64,000 nt of DNA, from the NCBI GenBank assembly GCA_963710735.1, contig CAVQBN010000003.1, positions 16,552 to 80,551 of the forward strand. The letters run 5' to 3'. Below, piece after piece: positions 18,569 through 27,730 of this stretch; positions within the stretch are counted from its first letter, which is position 1; every line of letters begins with the position of its first letter. The DNA is from FEN-1297 sp963710735 (GTDB taxonomy: Bacteria > Bacteroidota > Ignavibacteria > Ignavibacteriales > Ignavibacteriaceae). Under the pieces are notes generated by a model. The model ran no database searches. It was not told the DNA's origin and saw only the letters and a program-made list of their open reading frames with translations. A program made the position numbers and the translations under genes.

Positions 18569-19525
18569 TTAATGTTTAATCTTCTTCAAATACCAGTCGT
18601 ACGTTACCTTAATACCTTGTTCTAACGAAGTTTTATGCTTCCAGCCTAAAGAATGAATTCTCGAGACATCCATTAATTTACGCGGTGTCCCGTCTGGCTT
18701 TGTGGAATCATAAACAATATTACCTTTGAAGCCCACAATTCCTGATATCATATTTGCCAATGACTCAATTGTTAAATCTTCGCCGGTACCGATATTTATC
18801 TGCGAAATTCCGTTATCATATAAATCTTTGGCATTAATTTTTTCCATTAAAAATAATATAGCTTCCGCAAGATCATCAACAAACAAAAATTCTCTTTTGG
18901 GTTTTCCTGTTCCCCAAAGTGTAACATTTGGTGATTGGTTTATTTTTGCTTCATGAAATTTTCTTATTAATGCCGGCAGTACATGCGAAGATTTAAGATC
19001 AAAATTATCGTTAAAGCCAAAGAGATTTGTCGGCATCGCTGAGATGAAATTATCACCGTATTGGCGGTAATAATTTTCACAAAGCTTTATTCCCGCAATT
19101 TTGGCAACAGCATAAGGTTCATTCGTAAACTCAAGATAATCCGAAAGCAGGTATTCTTCCTTAAGAGGCTGCGGAGCTAATTTAGGATAGATACATGAGC
19201 TTCCGAGAAAAATTACTTTCTCTACTCCATTTTCATGTGCTGCATGTATTACATTTGATTCGATCATTAAGTTATCATAGATAAATTCTGCTCGATAAGT
19301 ATTATTTGCTAAAATCCCGCCGACCTTTGCAGCTGCGATAATTACAATTTCCGGTTTCTCATCACTAAAAAATTTTTCTACTTCATTCTGCTTGATAAGA
19401 TTTAATTCGGATAAATTTCGCAGCAGTAAGTTATGATAACCCTTTTTCTCTAGAGCCCCCTGGATTGCTGATCCCACCATTCCCCGGTGGCCGGCAATGT
19501 AAATTTTCTTTGATTTAAATTCCAT
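18569..19525 (-). CDS. fcl: GDP-L-fucose synthase
   Basis: Protein of 318 aa. SDR with IYIAGHRGMVGSAI at the N-terminus, the family motifs IIAAAKVGGILANNTYRAEFIYDNLMIESNVI, FLGSSCIYPKLAPQP, and catalytic EPYAVAKIAGIKLCE, followed by MPTNLFGFNDNFDLKSSHVLPALI. It carries out the epimerase and NADPH reductase steps that turn GDP-4-keto-6-deoxymannose into GDP-L-fucose. Located directly upstream of gmd in the same transcription direction. Complete. Confidence 0.96.
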   Translation of the reverse strand: MEFKSKKIYIAGHRGMVGSAIQGALEKKGYHNLLLRNLSELNLIKQNEVEKFFSDEKPEIVIIAAAKVGGILANNTYRAEFIYDNLMIESNVIHAAHENGVEKVIFLGSSCIYPKLAPQPLKEEYLLSDYLEFTNEPYAVAKIAGIKLCENYYRQYGDNFISAMPTNLFGFNDNFDLKSSHVLPALIRKFHEAKINQSPNVTLWGTGKPKREFLFVDDLAEAILFLMEKINAKDLYDNGISQINIGTGEDLTIESLANMISGIVGFKGNIVYDSTKPDGTPRKLMDVSRIHSLGWKHKTSLEQGIKVTYDWYLKKIKH

Positions 19526-19660
19526 TTGAAAATTCAGATATTAATAATTTTAAAAATATTCTTTCAATACGATACTATAGAGTTTAACTTATATTAAAAT
19601 CTCGTATCGTACAAATTTAGGTGTACTTGAATGTGTACTTTCGAATAAGCAATTGATTTT

Positions 19661-20854
19661 TTACTTATCGAAAAACTCTTTTATCTTTTTAACAATATAT
19701 TCCTGCTGTTCCTTACCTAATTCAGGATAAATCGGAAGAGCCAGGGAACTATTAGCAGCTTCTTCAGCAAAAGGAAATTCACCTAATTTATAACCCAGGT
19801 CGGCAAAGCATTCCTGCAGATGAAAAGGCATAGGATAATAAATTTCGTTCCCAATTAAATTATCGGTTAAAAATTGTTTCAGCTCGTCTCTTTTAGCAAC
19901 ACGGATAATGTATTGATTAAAAATATGATAATTTGTTACTGCAGTTTCACCCTCAGATTTCTGGCCTTTTTCAAGTTTATAAATTGCTTTGGGAAGTAAT
20001 ACTGAATTCCTTGCGTCAAATGAAATACGCCCGGGGCCGCTCGATAATCTAGCTTTTACAAACAATTTGGTATATAGCTCTGCATTCTTTCTTCTTTTTT
20101 CGGACCATTTATTTAATCTGGGTAATTTTACGTTTATCACCGCAGCCTGGATAGCATCCAGTCTGAAATTTCCGCCAATCATCTTATGATAATATTTTGC
20201 TTCTGCTCCATGCACCCTTAACTGCTTTAATTTTTTCCCAAGTTCTTCATCGTTAGTTACAACTAAGCCTCCGTCGCCAAAGCATCCTAAATTTTTACTT
20301 GGAAAGAAAGAGAAGCAGCCGATATCTCCAATCGTACCGACACATCTTCCGTCTTTATATTGTACTCCTATAGCTTGAGCGGCATCTTCTATTACTTTTA
20401 GTCCCTTCTCTTTAGCAATTTTCATTATCTCATTCATCTCACAGCTCTGGCCGTACAAATGAACCGGGATAATTGCTTTAGTTTTCTTTGTAATTTTTCT
20501 TTTGATTTCCGCGGGATCAATATTAAATGTAATAGGATCAATATCTACAAATACCGGTACGGCATTTAACCTGGATACAACTCCGGCTGTAGCAAAAAAT
20601 GAGTATGTAGGAACAATTACCTCATCACCCGGCTTTATGCCTATAGCCATTAATGCTATAAGCAGTGCATCAGTCCCGGAAGACACGCCGATTGCATACT
20701 TACAATTTAAATATTCGCAAAAAGCACTTTCCATTTTTTCAACTTCTGGTCCGAGAATAAAATATTGTGATTGAGCCACTTTTAGTATCGCTTCATCCAA
20801 TTCTTTCTTCATCGATTTATATTGAGGCTTAAGATCCAACAAAGGCACTTTCAT
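19661..20854 (-). CDS. DegT/DnrJ/EryC1-type sugar aminotransferase
   Basis: About 397 aa from the ATG at 20854, chosen because GGAGAT lies just upstream; a longer frame starts at 20866. PLP-dependent aminotransferase of nucleotide sugars: VPLLDLKPQYKSMKKELDEAI, SSGTDALLIALMAIGIKPGDEVIVP, IPVHLYGQSCEMNEI, IEDAAQAIGVQYKDG, and CFSFFPSKNLGCFGDGG with the PLP lysine. It would add an amino group to a keto sugar of the surface polysaccharide. It follows rfbC and precedes fcl on the same strand. An extended segment around residues 270-300 is longer than in many relatives. The exact sugar is unknown. Confidence 0.92.
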   Translation of the reverse strand: MKVPLLDLKPQYKSMKKELDEAILKVAQSQYFILGPEVEKMESAFCEYLNCKYAIGVSSGTDALLIALMAIGIKPGDEVIVPTYSFFATAGVVSRLNAVPVFVDIDPITFNIDPAEIKRKITKKTKAIIPVHLYGQSCEMNEIMKIAKEKGLKVIEDAAQAIGVQYKDGRCVGTIGDIGCFSFFPSKNLGCFGDGGLVVTNDEELGKKLKQLRVHGAEAKYYHKMIGGNFRLDAIQAAVINVKLPRLNKWSEKRRKNAELYTKLFVKARLSSGPGRISFDARNSVLLPKAIYKLEKGQKSEGETAVTNYHIFNQYIIRVAKRDELKQFLTDNLIGNEIYYPMPFHLQECFADLGYKLGEFPFAEEAANSSLALPIYPELGKEQQEYIVKKIKEFFDK

Positions 20855-21048
20855 AAACATCTCCATTTTTTATTACTCAAAATTACGAAGAATTGGATAT
20901 AGATGAAAAGATAGAAATTATAGGTAAGTTACGTATAAATATCATATCACTGAAATCAGGAACAAACATTCGGAAGGTAAAAGAATTAGCAATTCGAGGA
21001 CAATACCTTAATTTTTTTTTGTAAAAAATTATTTTTATAAGCTCTATA

Positions 21049-21609
21049 TTAAGAAGAGAATATAAAATCTTTATCAATGTCTTTAAATAACTTAGCAAGC
21101 TTATCTTTTTCCGATACTATCGGCGTTTCAACTTTCCAATCAATATTTAGATCCGGATCATTATACAAAATTGACCTTTCATTTTCTTTGCTGTAATACT
21201 CGGTACATTTATAATGAAAGACAGCTTCATCCGATAGAACAGAAAAGCCGTGAGCAAATCCGGGAGGCATCCAGAATTGAGTATGGTTATCTTCTGACAA
21301 TTCTATGGAATAATACTTTCCGAAAGTAGGAGAATTAAACCTGATATCCACAGCAACATCCAGCACTTTACCTTTTATAACCTGGCAAAGTTTTCCTTGT
21401 GCATTCTCGCCTACTTGATAATGCAAACCTCGTACAGTACCTTTTTTTGATTTTGATATATTGTCCTGAACAAAATTAAAATTCATACCCGCTTGTTCAT
21501 ATTTTTTTAAGCTGAATGATTCAAAAAAATATCCCCTCTCATCACCGAAGACATCAGGGGAAATAATTAACAATCCTTTTATTTCATTCATCTGTATTTT
21601 CATCAACAC
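21049..21609 (-). CDS. rfbC: dTDP-4-dehydrorhamnose 3,5-epimerase
   Basis: Protein of 186 aa, cupin fold. The RfbC pattern is clear: IISPDVFGDERGYFFESFS, FVQDNISKSKKGTVRGLHYQVGENAQGKLCQVIKGKVLDVAVDIR with catalytic His in RGLHYQ, and FWMPPGFAHGFSVLSDEAVFHYKCTEYY. It isomerises dTDP-4-keto-6-deoxyglucose on the way to dTDP-rhamnose and related sugars. It lies 65 bases downstream of rfbA. The start could be at MKIQMNEIKG or at MNEIKG a few codons in. rmlB is not in the window; an RmlD-like reductase is 35 kb away. Confidence 0.95.
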   Translation of the reverse strand: MLMKIQMNEIKGLLIISPDVFGDERGYFFESFSLKKYEQAGMNFNFVQDNISKSKKGTVRGLHYQVGENAQGKLCQVIKGKVLDVAVDIRFNSPTFGKYYSIELSEDNHTQFWMPPGFAHGFSVLSDEAVFHYKCTEYYSKENERSILYNDPDLNIDWKVETPIVSEKDKLAKLFKDIDKDFIFSS

Positions 21610-21673
21610 TCTGTTTTTGTATTAGAAAAATTATTATAGCTTCAGTCACATTGAAAAAGAGATTTATCGATTT

Positions 21674-22540
21674 TTATTCTTCTGCTTTAACCCGTTCAAG
21701 ATATTCCCTGTACTGGGATTTTGGCATGGAGTTAATCAGATTCCCAAATTTGTTTTTATCTATAAATTTCATTCTGTATGCAATTTCTTCTATACATCCG
21801 ACTTTGAGCCCCTGTCTTTGTTCAATTACACCAAAAAAGTTTGCGGCCTGCAGCAATGCTTCCGGTGTCCCTGTATCAAGCCAGGCAATTCCTCTTCCTA
21901 TTTTTTCAACTTTCAATTTACTCTGGCGTAAATATTCCCTGTTAACATCCGTTATTTCAAGCTCACCCCTTGCGGAAGGTTTAAGGTTCTTTGAAATATC
22001 AACGACCTGATTATTATAAATATAAATGCCAGGTACAGCAAAATTTGATTTGGGTAATTTAGGTTTTTCCTCTATTGAAATTGCATTTCCGTCTTTATCA
22101 AACTCCACAATTCCATATCGCTGAGGGTCGGTTACCTGGTATCCGAAGATAGTTGCTCCGTTATTATTATTCTGAATAGCTTTATAAAAGAAGCTGAGAT
22201 TACCGTAAAAAATATTATCCCCTAATACCAATGAAACACTTTCTCCGTTAATAAATTCTTCTCCTATTATAAAAGCTTCGGCAATACCGTTAGGTGCTTT
22301 TTGTACCGCATATTGAATTGAAAGGCCAATCTCAGATCCATCATTAAATAATTGTTTGTACAATGGAATGGTTTCTTCATTAGAAATAATCAAGACTTCC
22401 TTTATACCCCCCAGCATCAAAATTGATAGTGGATAATAAATTAGGGGTTTGTCATAAATTAATGCTAGCTGCTTACTGTAAACCCTGGTAATAGGATACA
22501 ATCTAGAGCCTGAACCGCCTGCAAGGATTATTCCTTTCAT
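21674..22540 (-). CDS. rfbA: Glucose-1-phosphate thymidylyltransferase
   Basis: Protein of 288 aa. Nucleotidyltransferase with the RfbA/RmlA signature GIILAGGSGSRLYPITRVYSKQLALIYDKPLIYYPLSILML (GxGSRLxP loop instead of the commoner GTRL), VLGDNIFYGN, and IVEFDKDGNAISIEEKPKLPKSNFAVPGIYIYNN. It makes dTDP-glucose from glucose-1-phosphate and dTTP, the first step to dTDP-sugars. It heads a minus-strand run rfbA-rfbC-aminotransferase-fcl-gmd of activated-sugar genes. Complete. Confidence 0.95.
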   Translation of the reverse strand: MKGIILAGGSGSRLYPITRVYSKQLALIYDKPLIYYPLSILMLGGIKEVLIISNEETIPLYKQLFNDGSEIGLSIQYAVQKAPNGIAEAFIIGEEFINGESVSLVLGDNIFYGNLSFFYKAIQNNNNGATIFGYQVTDPQRYGIVEFDKDGNAISIEEKPKLPKSNFAVPGIYIYNNQVVDISKNLKPSARGELEITDVNREYLRQSKLKVEKIGRGIAWLDTGTPEALLQAANFFGVIEQRQGLKVGCIEEIAYRMKFIDKNKFGNLINSMPKSQYREYLERVKAEE

Positions 22541-22731
22541 ATCTGCCTATTCTTATTAAATATTGAAAATAAATATAACAAAATATTAAAACGGCAAAAA
22601 GAATTTGCACATATAAATTAAGTTGATTTAAAGATAAAAATGCCACAAGCCTAAGAAGGAGTAATTTTCTATATAAAGACATTATTTAAATTTGTATTGA
22701 AGAAACGATCGTCCGTTCCGACCTCAATTTA

Positions 22732-23019
22732 TTAATGCACAAACTTTCTGAGTATTTCCAGAACGATAAAAGCTGCTATTACAGCTATTCCGAAATAATA
22801 AACGACAAATTTTAATGTAGAGAAATTAATATTTATTGTTGAAAGGTACCCTCTCCAGCCGCATTTTGTACATCTGTAGATTTTAAAAAAGGAAAACTTT
22901 TTAATAAGCCCCTCCTTCCAGTTACGCGTATGTGATCGATGCAGCGAATTCATTTCCCCGCAAGAAGGACATTTATCGAACAGAGGATTTTTCTTGAAAA
23001 TAGACTTATGGTTTTTCAT
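22732..23019 (-). CDS. Small zinc-ribbon membrane protein
   Basis: Protein of 95 aa. CPSCGEMN (17-24) and YRCTKCGWRGYL (~48-59) form a four-cysteine zinc ribbon separated by a basic stretch, and the C-terminal third is one membrane segment (VVYYFGIAVIAAFIVLEIL). No named family is recognised. It sits between rfbA and a HAD hydrolase on the same strand with gaps of 100-190 bases, so it is not clearly part of an operon. Composition and cysteine pattern make it a believable gene. Confidence 0.6.
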   Translation of the reverse strand: MKNHKSIFKKNPLFDKCPSCGEMNSLHRSHTRNWKEGLIKKFSFFKIYRCTKCGWRGYLSTININFSTLKFVVYYFGIAVIAAFIVLEILRKFVH

Positions 23020-23128
23020 AAACTTTCCCCGAATAATTTATGTTTAATGATTTTAACAAAATAAAATTAGCGCTCTTTTTTATCAATTTAATTTAAATAT
23101 AAAAAGATAACCTCCTTTGTTTTTTTCT

Positions 23129-23980
23129 TTAGGTTAATTGTTTTGCATCCATTAGCATTTTTAAAAATTCTTCTGTTCCGCCGTTGTTGTTATCTTTATC
23201 TATCGATATATCGGAAATTTTTTTTAGCTCGGGTATACCGTTCTTTAAAGATACTTTTAGAACTTTCGGATGGAAGAGACTTATATCATTATACCAATCT
23301 CCCATCACAGCAGTTTCGTTTAATTTAATTTTTAAATATTTAGTAAGCTTAATTAAAGCTTTGCCCTTATCAGATCCTTTCTTTCGGATTTCCAGGTAAT
23401 AAATTCCGCCATGAGACTGTGACCGGAAGAAGGAACTATTTAGTCCGAATGAATATGGAGGATTCATTCTATCCATTAAATATTTTATATTTTCTTTTAC
23501 GTCGCTTGCAATTGTAATCTCTAAAGTATTTTCCATAAAATTATCGTATGATGGAATTTCGGTATATTTTGCACCGAATTTTTCCATGATATTAGGAATA
23601 AGCGAGTTTCTTTCGGTATAGTAAATTTCATCGGCATGGCATAATGCAATATTCAATAAAAATTTATCGGCATAGTCCAATGCTTTTTTAACGTGCTTGA
23701 CAGGAATAAATGATTCAAATAAAATTTCACCTTCCGGATAATTTTTTATAAGGCACCCGTCTAATGAAATAATTGGCGCTTTAATGTTAAGATCTTTTGC
23801 AAAATTAATTAAAGCTGAATGAAGCCTTCCGGATGCAAATGAAAAGATCAAACCGGAATGCCTTAATTTTCTTATCATTTCCTCAGTATCTTCGGAAATC
23901 ATTCCATTACTATCAAGTAAAGTCCCGTCAAGGTCGGCAACAACTAGTTTTATATTCTTTAATCTCTCATTATTCTGCAT
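23129..23980 (-). CDS. HAD-superfamily hydrolase, Cof type
   Basis: Protein of 283 aa. Motif I is VVADLDGTLLDS (DxDGT with the nucleophile Asp), motif II lies in FSFASGR, and motif IV in TAVMGDWYNDISLF (GDxxND). A Cof-type C2 cap spans the middle. Members dephosphorylate sugar phosphates, PLP or other small phosphates. Substrate not predictable. It lies between the Wzc-like kinase gene and the zinc-ribbon gene on the same strand, which may reflect a housekeeping rather than capsule role. Confidence 0.88.
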   Translation of the reverse strand: MQNNERLKNIKLVVADLDGTLLDSNGMISEDTEEMIRKLRHSGLIFSFASGRLHSALINFAKDLNIKAPIISLDGCLIKNYPEGEILFESFIPVKHVKKALDYADKFLLNIALCHADEIYYTERNSLIPNIMEKFGAKYTEIPSYDNFMENTLEITIASDVKENIKYLMDRMNPPYSFGLNSSFFRSQSHGGIYYLEIRKKGSDKGKALIKLTKYLKIKLNETAVMGDWYNDISLFHPKVLKVSLKNGIPELKKISDISIDKDNNNGGTEEFLKMLMDAKQLT

Positions 23981-24310
23981 TTGAATTGCTTTTAATTAAT
24001 CAAAATCTTTCCGCCACAAATTTATCAATAATTTTTTATTTATCTAAGTATAGCAGCAATAAAGATATACCGCTTGCACCGGGGACACATAAATTGATGA
24101 CAAGGTAAATATTTTCTGTTACTAAAATCACTTTAATATATAAATTTGATTTAAGAAGTTCTAATTTACTAATAAGACTTTGATATGTATGTTGACTGCT
24201 GATAATTAATTCCCCTGAAATAGGATTGATATCGAAGTTAAAATTTATTTCCTAAATAAAATTAAATTTATTCTTAGGATTTCTTCTACTTATTTTTCCC
24301 CTTCATTTAT
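23981..24310. other. Intergenic, no gene seen
   Basis: A 330-base gap between the Wzc-like gene end and the start of the HAD gene. Sequence is AT-rich without clear repeats, stem-loops with T-tracts, or coding potential. It probably holds the HAD promoter and the end of the capsule transcript. Confidence 0.5.
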
Positions 24311-26575
24311 TTAACTTTTTTCTACCGGATTTTTTGAAGATGATTTCTTGCTTTTACCGTTATTAGCGTTAGAGTAATAATAATAGTATTTGTAATAGGA
24401 ACCGTATCCGCTCCTATATGCAAAATTATTTAGCACCGTACCTATAAACGAAGTACTACTCTGCTTAATAAGTTCAACTGATTTTTCCATAAGCTCGAAT
24501 TCGGTTACCTCCGCAGAGACAACAAGTATTGTAGCATCAACCATGGAAGAAAGTATCTCAGAATCAGTAACTGCTATTATTGGCGCGGAATCAATAAGTA
24601 TTATATCAAATTTCCTCTTTATTTCGGATAGAAATATTTTCATCTGTTCAGAACCGAGCATCTCTGACGGATTAGGAGGTATTGTACCTGCCGTAATGTA
24701 ACTTAAGTTTTCCACTCCGGTCGGACGGATTATTTCCTCCAAAGTCGCCTGCTGGAATAAATAATCGATAGCACCGGGGAAACGGTTTTCTTTGAATACT
24801 GTATGCACTCTTGGTTTTCTTAAATCAGCATCCAATATTAGAGTCTTTTTATTTGATTGTGCAAAAGTGCCGGCAAGATTTATACATACGGTTGTTTTAC
24901 CTTCAGACGGCGCAGAAGAAGTAATCAATATAGTCTTTAGTGCATCACTTCCGATTTTCGAAAACTGAACTCTTGTCCTCAATGCTCTAAACGCTTCACT
25001 TGGAATAGCATCGGGCTGATTAGCAACAATAAATTCAGATTCATTATTTCCATTAACTTTTAAACCATCGATATGGGGTATCCAGGAGAGGACGTTTATA
25101 TTCCTGTTTTGAATATCTTCGGGCGTTTTAATTGTATTATCAAAATAATTCTTAATGAATACGTATCCGAAAGCAAAGCCGGCTCCGATTACTAAACCAA
25201 TAAGTACTATTAACAACCTGTTTGGTTTTGCCGGTTTTTCAGGGACCCTGCCTTCATCTATTATTACAACATTCCCGGGCTGTGACAGTTCATTTATTTG
25301 TGCTTCCTGGTACTTTTGTTCAAGTAAAGAGAATAATTTTTCTGCGGCTTCACGGTTTCTTTCAAGGCTGGCATACTCAATTGATGTCTTAGGTAGCTTG
25401 TTAAATTGAGAATCGTATTTCCCGACAAGAATATTTAATTCTTTCAGTTGTATACTTAAAGATTTTTCCTTTACTTCTGCCTCAAGTATTTTCTGTGTAA
25501 TGTCTTTTATCTCATCCGGGTTGCTTGCAAACATACCTTGTTTTATTACATCAACTTTTTGGTTCAGCTTTTCTTTTAAAGTTTTAATCTGGTCGTCATA
25601 GCTCTTTGCAACTGCCGAATTATCAAACTGCTGACTTTTGTTGGACAATGCAATATCTTTATTTACTTCAAGCTTTGCTATACCGTCCTGCAATGCCTGG
25701 AAATAAGATTGTGAAGCGAGACTTTTCAGATACGCAGCTACTTTCGGATTCTGCCGGCTCAGTTCATCTTTTAATTGTACAAGGGTATTATCAGTTGATG
25801 CAAGGTCTATTTTTACATCATCCCTCTGTGCTTCAAAATTTGCAAGCTGTGTAATTAAAGATTGAGACTGCGCATCAAGAGCAATTATACCGTTCTTTGC
25901 CTGGAAACTGCTCAATTTATCTTCAGCGTTTTCCAATTCCTTTTGCTTATCTTTAACCTGTATGCTGAGAAATTCTCTGACAGTAGTAAGCTGATTCCTG
26001 TTTTCCTGCAGGTTAAATTTCCTATACTCTGTAGCATACAAATTTACAATTAGAGCCGCCTCATAAGGTGAAGGTGAGTCTGCTGAAATATCAACTATAT
26101 CTATACCGCGCTTCTGTTCTATTTTAACTACGCTTGTAAGTAATTTAGCAATTTGATCCGGTGATAATAATTTCGGTTTAGTCCCTTTTATAAATTTGCT
26201 GTGATCCAGAATTAAGTAAAAATCATTAGGCTTATTAGAATCGCTATAAGCTTTTAACAATGCGTTAGCCACATTATCTCTAATAGAATAACTTTTCATT
26301 ATTTCAATTTCGGTAGAGATGAAACGGTCATCTGCAAAGCTCTGGAAATCCGGCATAATAGATGAAGCTAACACACTTCCCTGGGGTTTGGAAATCTTTA
26401 ACGAAGTAGTTGATTTATATATATTTCGTGCTGATACGGCGTAGATAATTGCGACCAGTAATGTAACACCTACAATTAATCCAAAAGGCAGTAAATTATT
26501 CTTTACAAGATTTATATAATCTTTAAGAGAATTAGTATCATCATTTCTTATATTTTCGTTTGTATTTTCCATCAT
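24311..26575 (-). CDS. Wzc-like polysaccharide co-polymerase with tyrosine autokinase domain
   Basis: Protein of 754 aa. N-terminal Wzz domain with membrane segment near residues 31-50, a long periplasmic coiled-coil region, a GNVR-like stretch (KTSIEYASLERNREAAEKLF), a second membrane segment (~455-475), then a BY-kinase domain: Walker A SSAPSEGKTT (~553), Walker A' LILDADLRKPR (~580), Walker B ILIDSAPII (~660). The tail has a tyrosine cluster, SGYGSYYKYYYYYS, the autophosphorylation site. Such proteins control chain length and export of capsule or exopolysaccharide at the inner membrane. The SLBB protein encoded 8 bases upstream is its likely partner. Confidence 0.95.
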   Translation of the reverse strand: MMENTNENIRNDDTNSLKDYINLVKNNLLPFGLIVGVTLLVAIIYAVSARNIYKSTTSLKISKPQGSVLASSIMPDFQSFADDRFISTEIEIMKSYSIRDNVANALLKAYSDSNKPNDFYLILDHSKFIKGTKPKLLSPDQIAKLLTSVVKIEQKRGIDIVDISADSPSPYEAALIVNLYATEYRKFNLQENRNQLTTVREFLSIQVKDKQKELENAEDKLSSFQAKNGIIALDAQSQSLITQLANFEAQRDDVKIDLASTDNTLVQLKDELSRQNPKVAAYLKSLASQSYFQALQDGIAKLEVNKDIALSNKSQQFDNSAVAKSYDDQIKTLKEKLNQKVDVIKQGMFASNPDEIKDITQKILEAEVKEKSLSIQLKELNILVGKYDSQFNKLPKTSIEYASLERNREAAEKLFSLLEQKYQEAQINELSQPGNVVIIDEGRVPEKPAKPNRLLIVLIGLVIGAGFAFGYVFIKNYFDNTIKTPEDIQNRNINVLSWIPHIDGLKVNGNNESEFIVANQPDAIPSEAFRALRTRVQFSKIGSDALKTILITSSAPSEGKTTVCINLAGTFAQSNKKTLILDADLRKPRVHTVFKENRFPGAIDYLFQQATLEEIIRPTGVENLSYITAGTIPPNPSEMLGSEQMKIFLSEIKRKFDIILIDSAPIIAVTDSEILSSMVDATILVVSAEVTEFELMEKSVELIKQSSTSFIGTVLNNFAYRSGYGSYYKYYYYYSNANNGKSKKSSSKNPVEKS

Positions 26576-26582
26576 GCTTTCC

Positions 26583-27104
26583 TTACTTTCGAAGAATAAT
26601 TACAACAAGTGTTGCAATTGAAATTAAAGTTGAAACTACCGACAGTCCGATTGAAAGATAATCTTTAAAATAAAGCCGCGGTTCACCGGATACCATTAAT
26701 ACATCCCCTGCATGAAGCAGAGGAGAGCCGGGATTATTTTTAACATTAAGATTAAATAATATGTCTTTATAATTTAGCGGTATAATAGTTTGAGAAGAAT
26801 CGGCGTTTGTCCTAATAATCCTCATCTCCTGCAGCCTGGCTTCATCCGTAGGCCCGCCGGCATAAGAAAGTAAATCATTAACATTGCTGTAACTGGGAAT
26901 AATATATTTCCCTGGGTATCTTACAAAGCCCCAAACGGCTACCTTTATATTTACAGATGAAGGCTCGGAATAATCATAAAAACCACCGGACGGGGTAGTG
27001 CGCAGCTGGTTCATACTGCTGCCGATTTGAACATTACTGTTTTGCGCAAATGCGGGAATAGATACCATTAATGATAAGAAAAAGACAAAAAGGATATTTT
27101 TCAT
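26583..27104 (-). CDS. SLBB-domain polysaccharide export protein, short, C-terminal membrane anchor
   Basis: Protein of 173 aa. Signal peptide MKNILFVFFLSLMVSIPAFAQ, one SLBB-like domain (KVAVWGFVRYPGKYIIPSYSNVNDLLSYAGG, residues ~53-85, to AGDVLMVSGEP ~130) and a C-terminal membrane helix (YLSIGLSVVSTLISIATLVVIILRK). Wza-type exporters normally have an N-terminal Poly_export domain and are near 350 aa or more; that domain is absent. It is encoded just upstream of the Wzc-like gene, so it is likely a periplasmic connector or reduced Wza partner. Which protein forms the outer-membrane channel is unclear. Confidence 0.85.
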   Translation of the reverse strand: MKNILFVFFLSLMVSIPAFAQNSNVQIGSSMNQLRTTPSGGFYDYSEPSSVNIKVAVWGFVRYPGKYIIPSYSNVNDLLSYAGGPTDEARLQEMRIIRTNADSSQTIIPLNYKDILFNLNVKNNPGSPLLHAGDVLMVSGEPRLYFKDYLSIGLSVVSTLISIATLVVIILRK

Positions 27105-27286
27105 AATACTAATTTAAATTTGAAATAGATTTATAAAAATTACAAAAATTACAACTGATCTCAAATGGAAAAGAGTCTACAATATTAAATATTATTATAT
27201 TCTAATTAATTTTTCATTAATATTAGACTTCTTAGATTAGGAGTGACTAGTGACGAGTAACGATCGCTAAACAAAATTATAAATAT

Positions 27287-27646
27287 TTAACCTTTACTAT
27301 TTAAATGTCTCACTAATCCTAATATCATTTTTCTTATTTCATCTAATTCGTTTTGAATTTTTTCTGATTTTTCTGACGATATATATCTTAAATTCTCGCC
27401 TATAATTATCTGTGTTTCCAATTCCGACAGACTTCCTAATGAAAAATATAAAAATTGAATAAATTCTTTTGAATGTTTTCTACCTGCGCCTTCACTTATA
27501 TTTGAAGGTATTGAAATTGCCGCTCTTCTAATCTGATTAGTTAGTCCGTAAATTTCTTCTTTAGGAAAAGGTTGAGTCACTTCGTAAATAAATGTTACTA
27601 ATGAAACGCTCCTTTTCCATACATCTAAATCTTTATGCGATTTCAT
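27287..27646 (-). CDS. Four-helix-bundle protein (S23/IVS-like)
   Basis: About 119 aa from the ATG at 27646 (MKSHKDLDVWKRSVSLV). It matches the four-helix-bundle family first found in 23S rRNA intervening sequences: xDLDVWKRSVxLVxxIYxxT, FPKEEIYGLTNQIRRAAISIPSNISEGAGR and SLGSLSELETQIIIGENL. Function is unknown. It is one of three intact genes and one fragment of this family in the window, and like the others it sits in DNA full of short TTACTCGTTACT-type repeats, suggesting spread as part of small mobile units rather than a capsule role. Confidence 0.9.
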   Translation of the reverse strand: MKSHKDLDVWKRSVSLVTFIYEVTQPFPKEEIYGLTNQIRRAAISIPSNISEGAGRKHSKEFIQFLYFSLGSLSELETQIIIGENLRYISSEKSEKIQNELDEIRKMILGLVRHLNSKG

Positions 27647-27730
27647 TATCAACACCCCTCTTTTATTTATTACTCGTTACTAGTTACCTGTCACTTGTTA
27701 CTAATTACTTGTTACTCGTCACTTTTTCAC

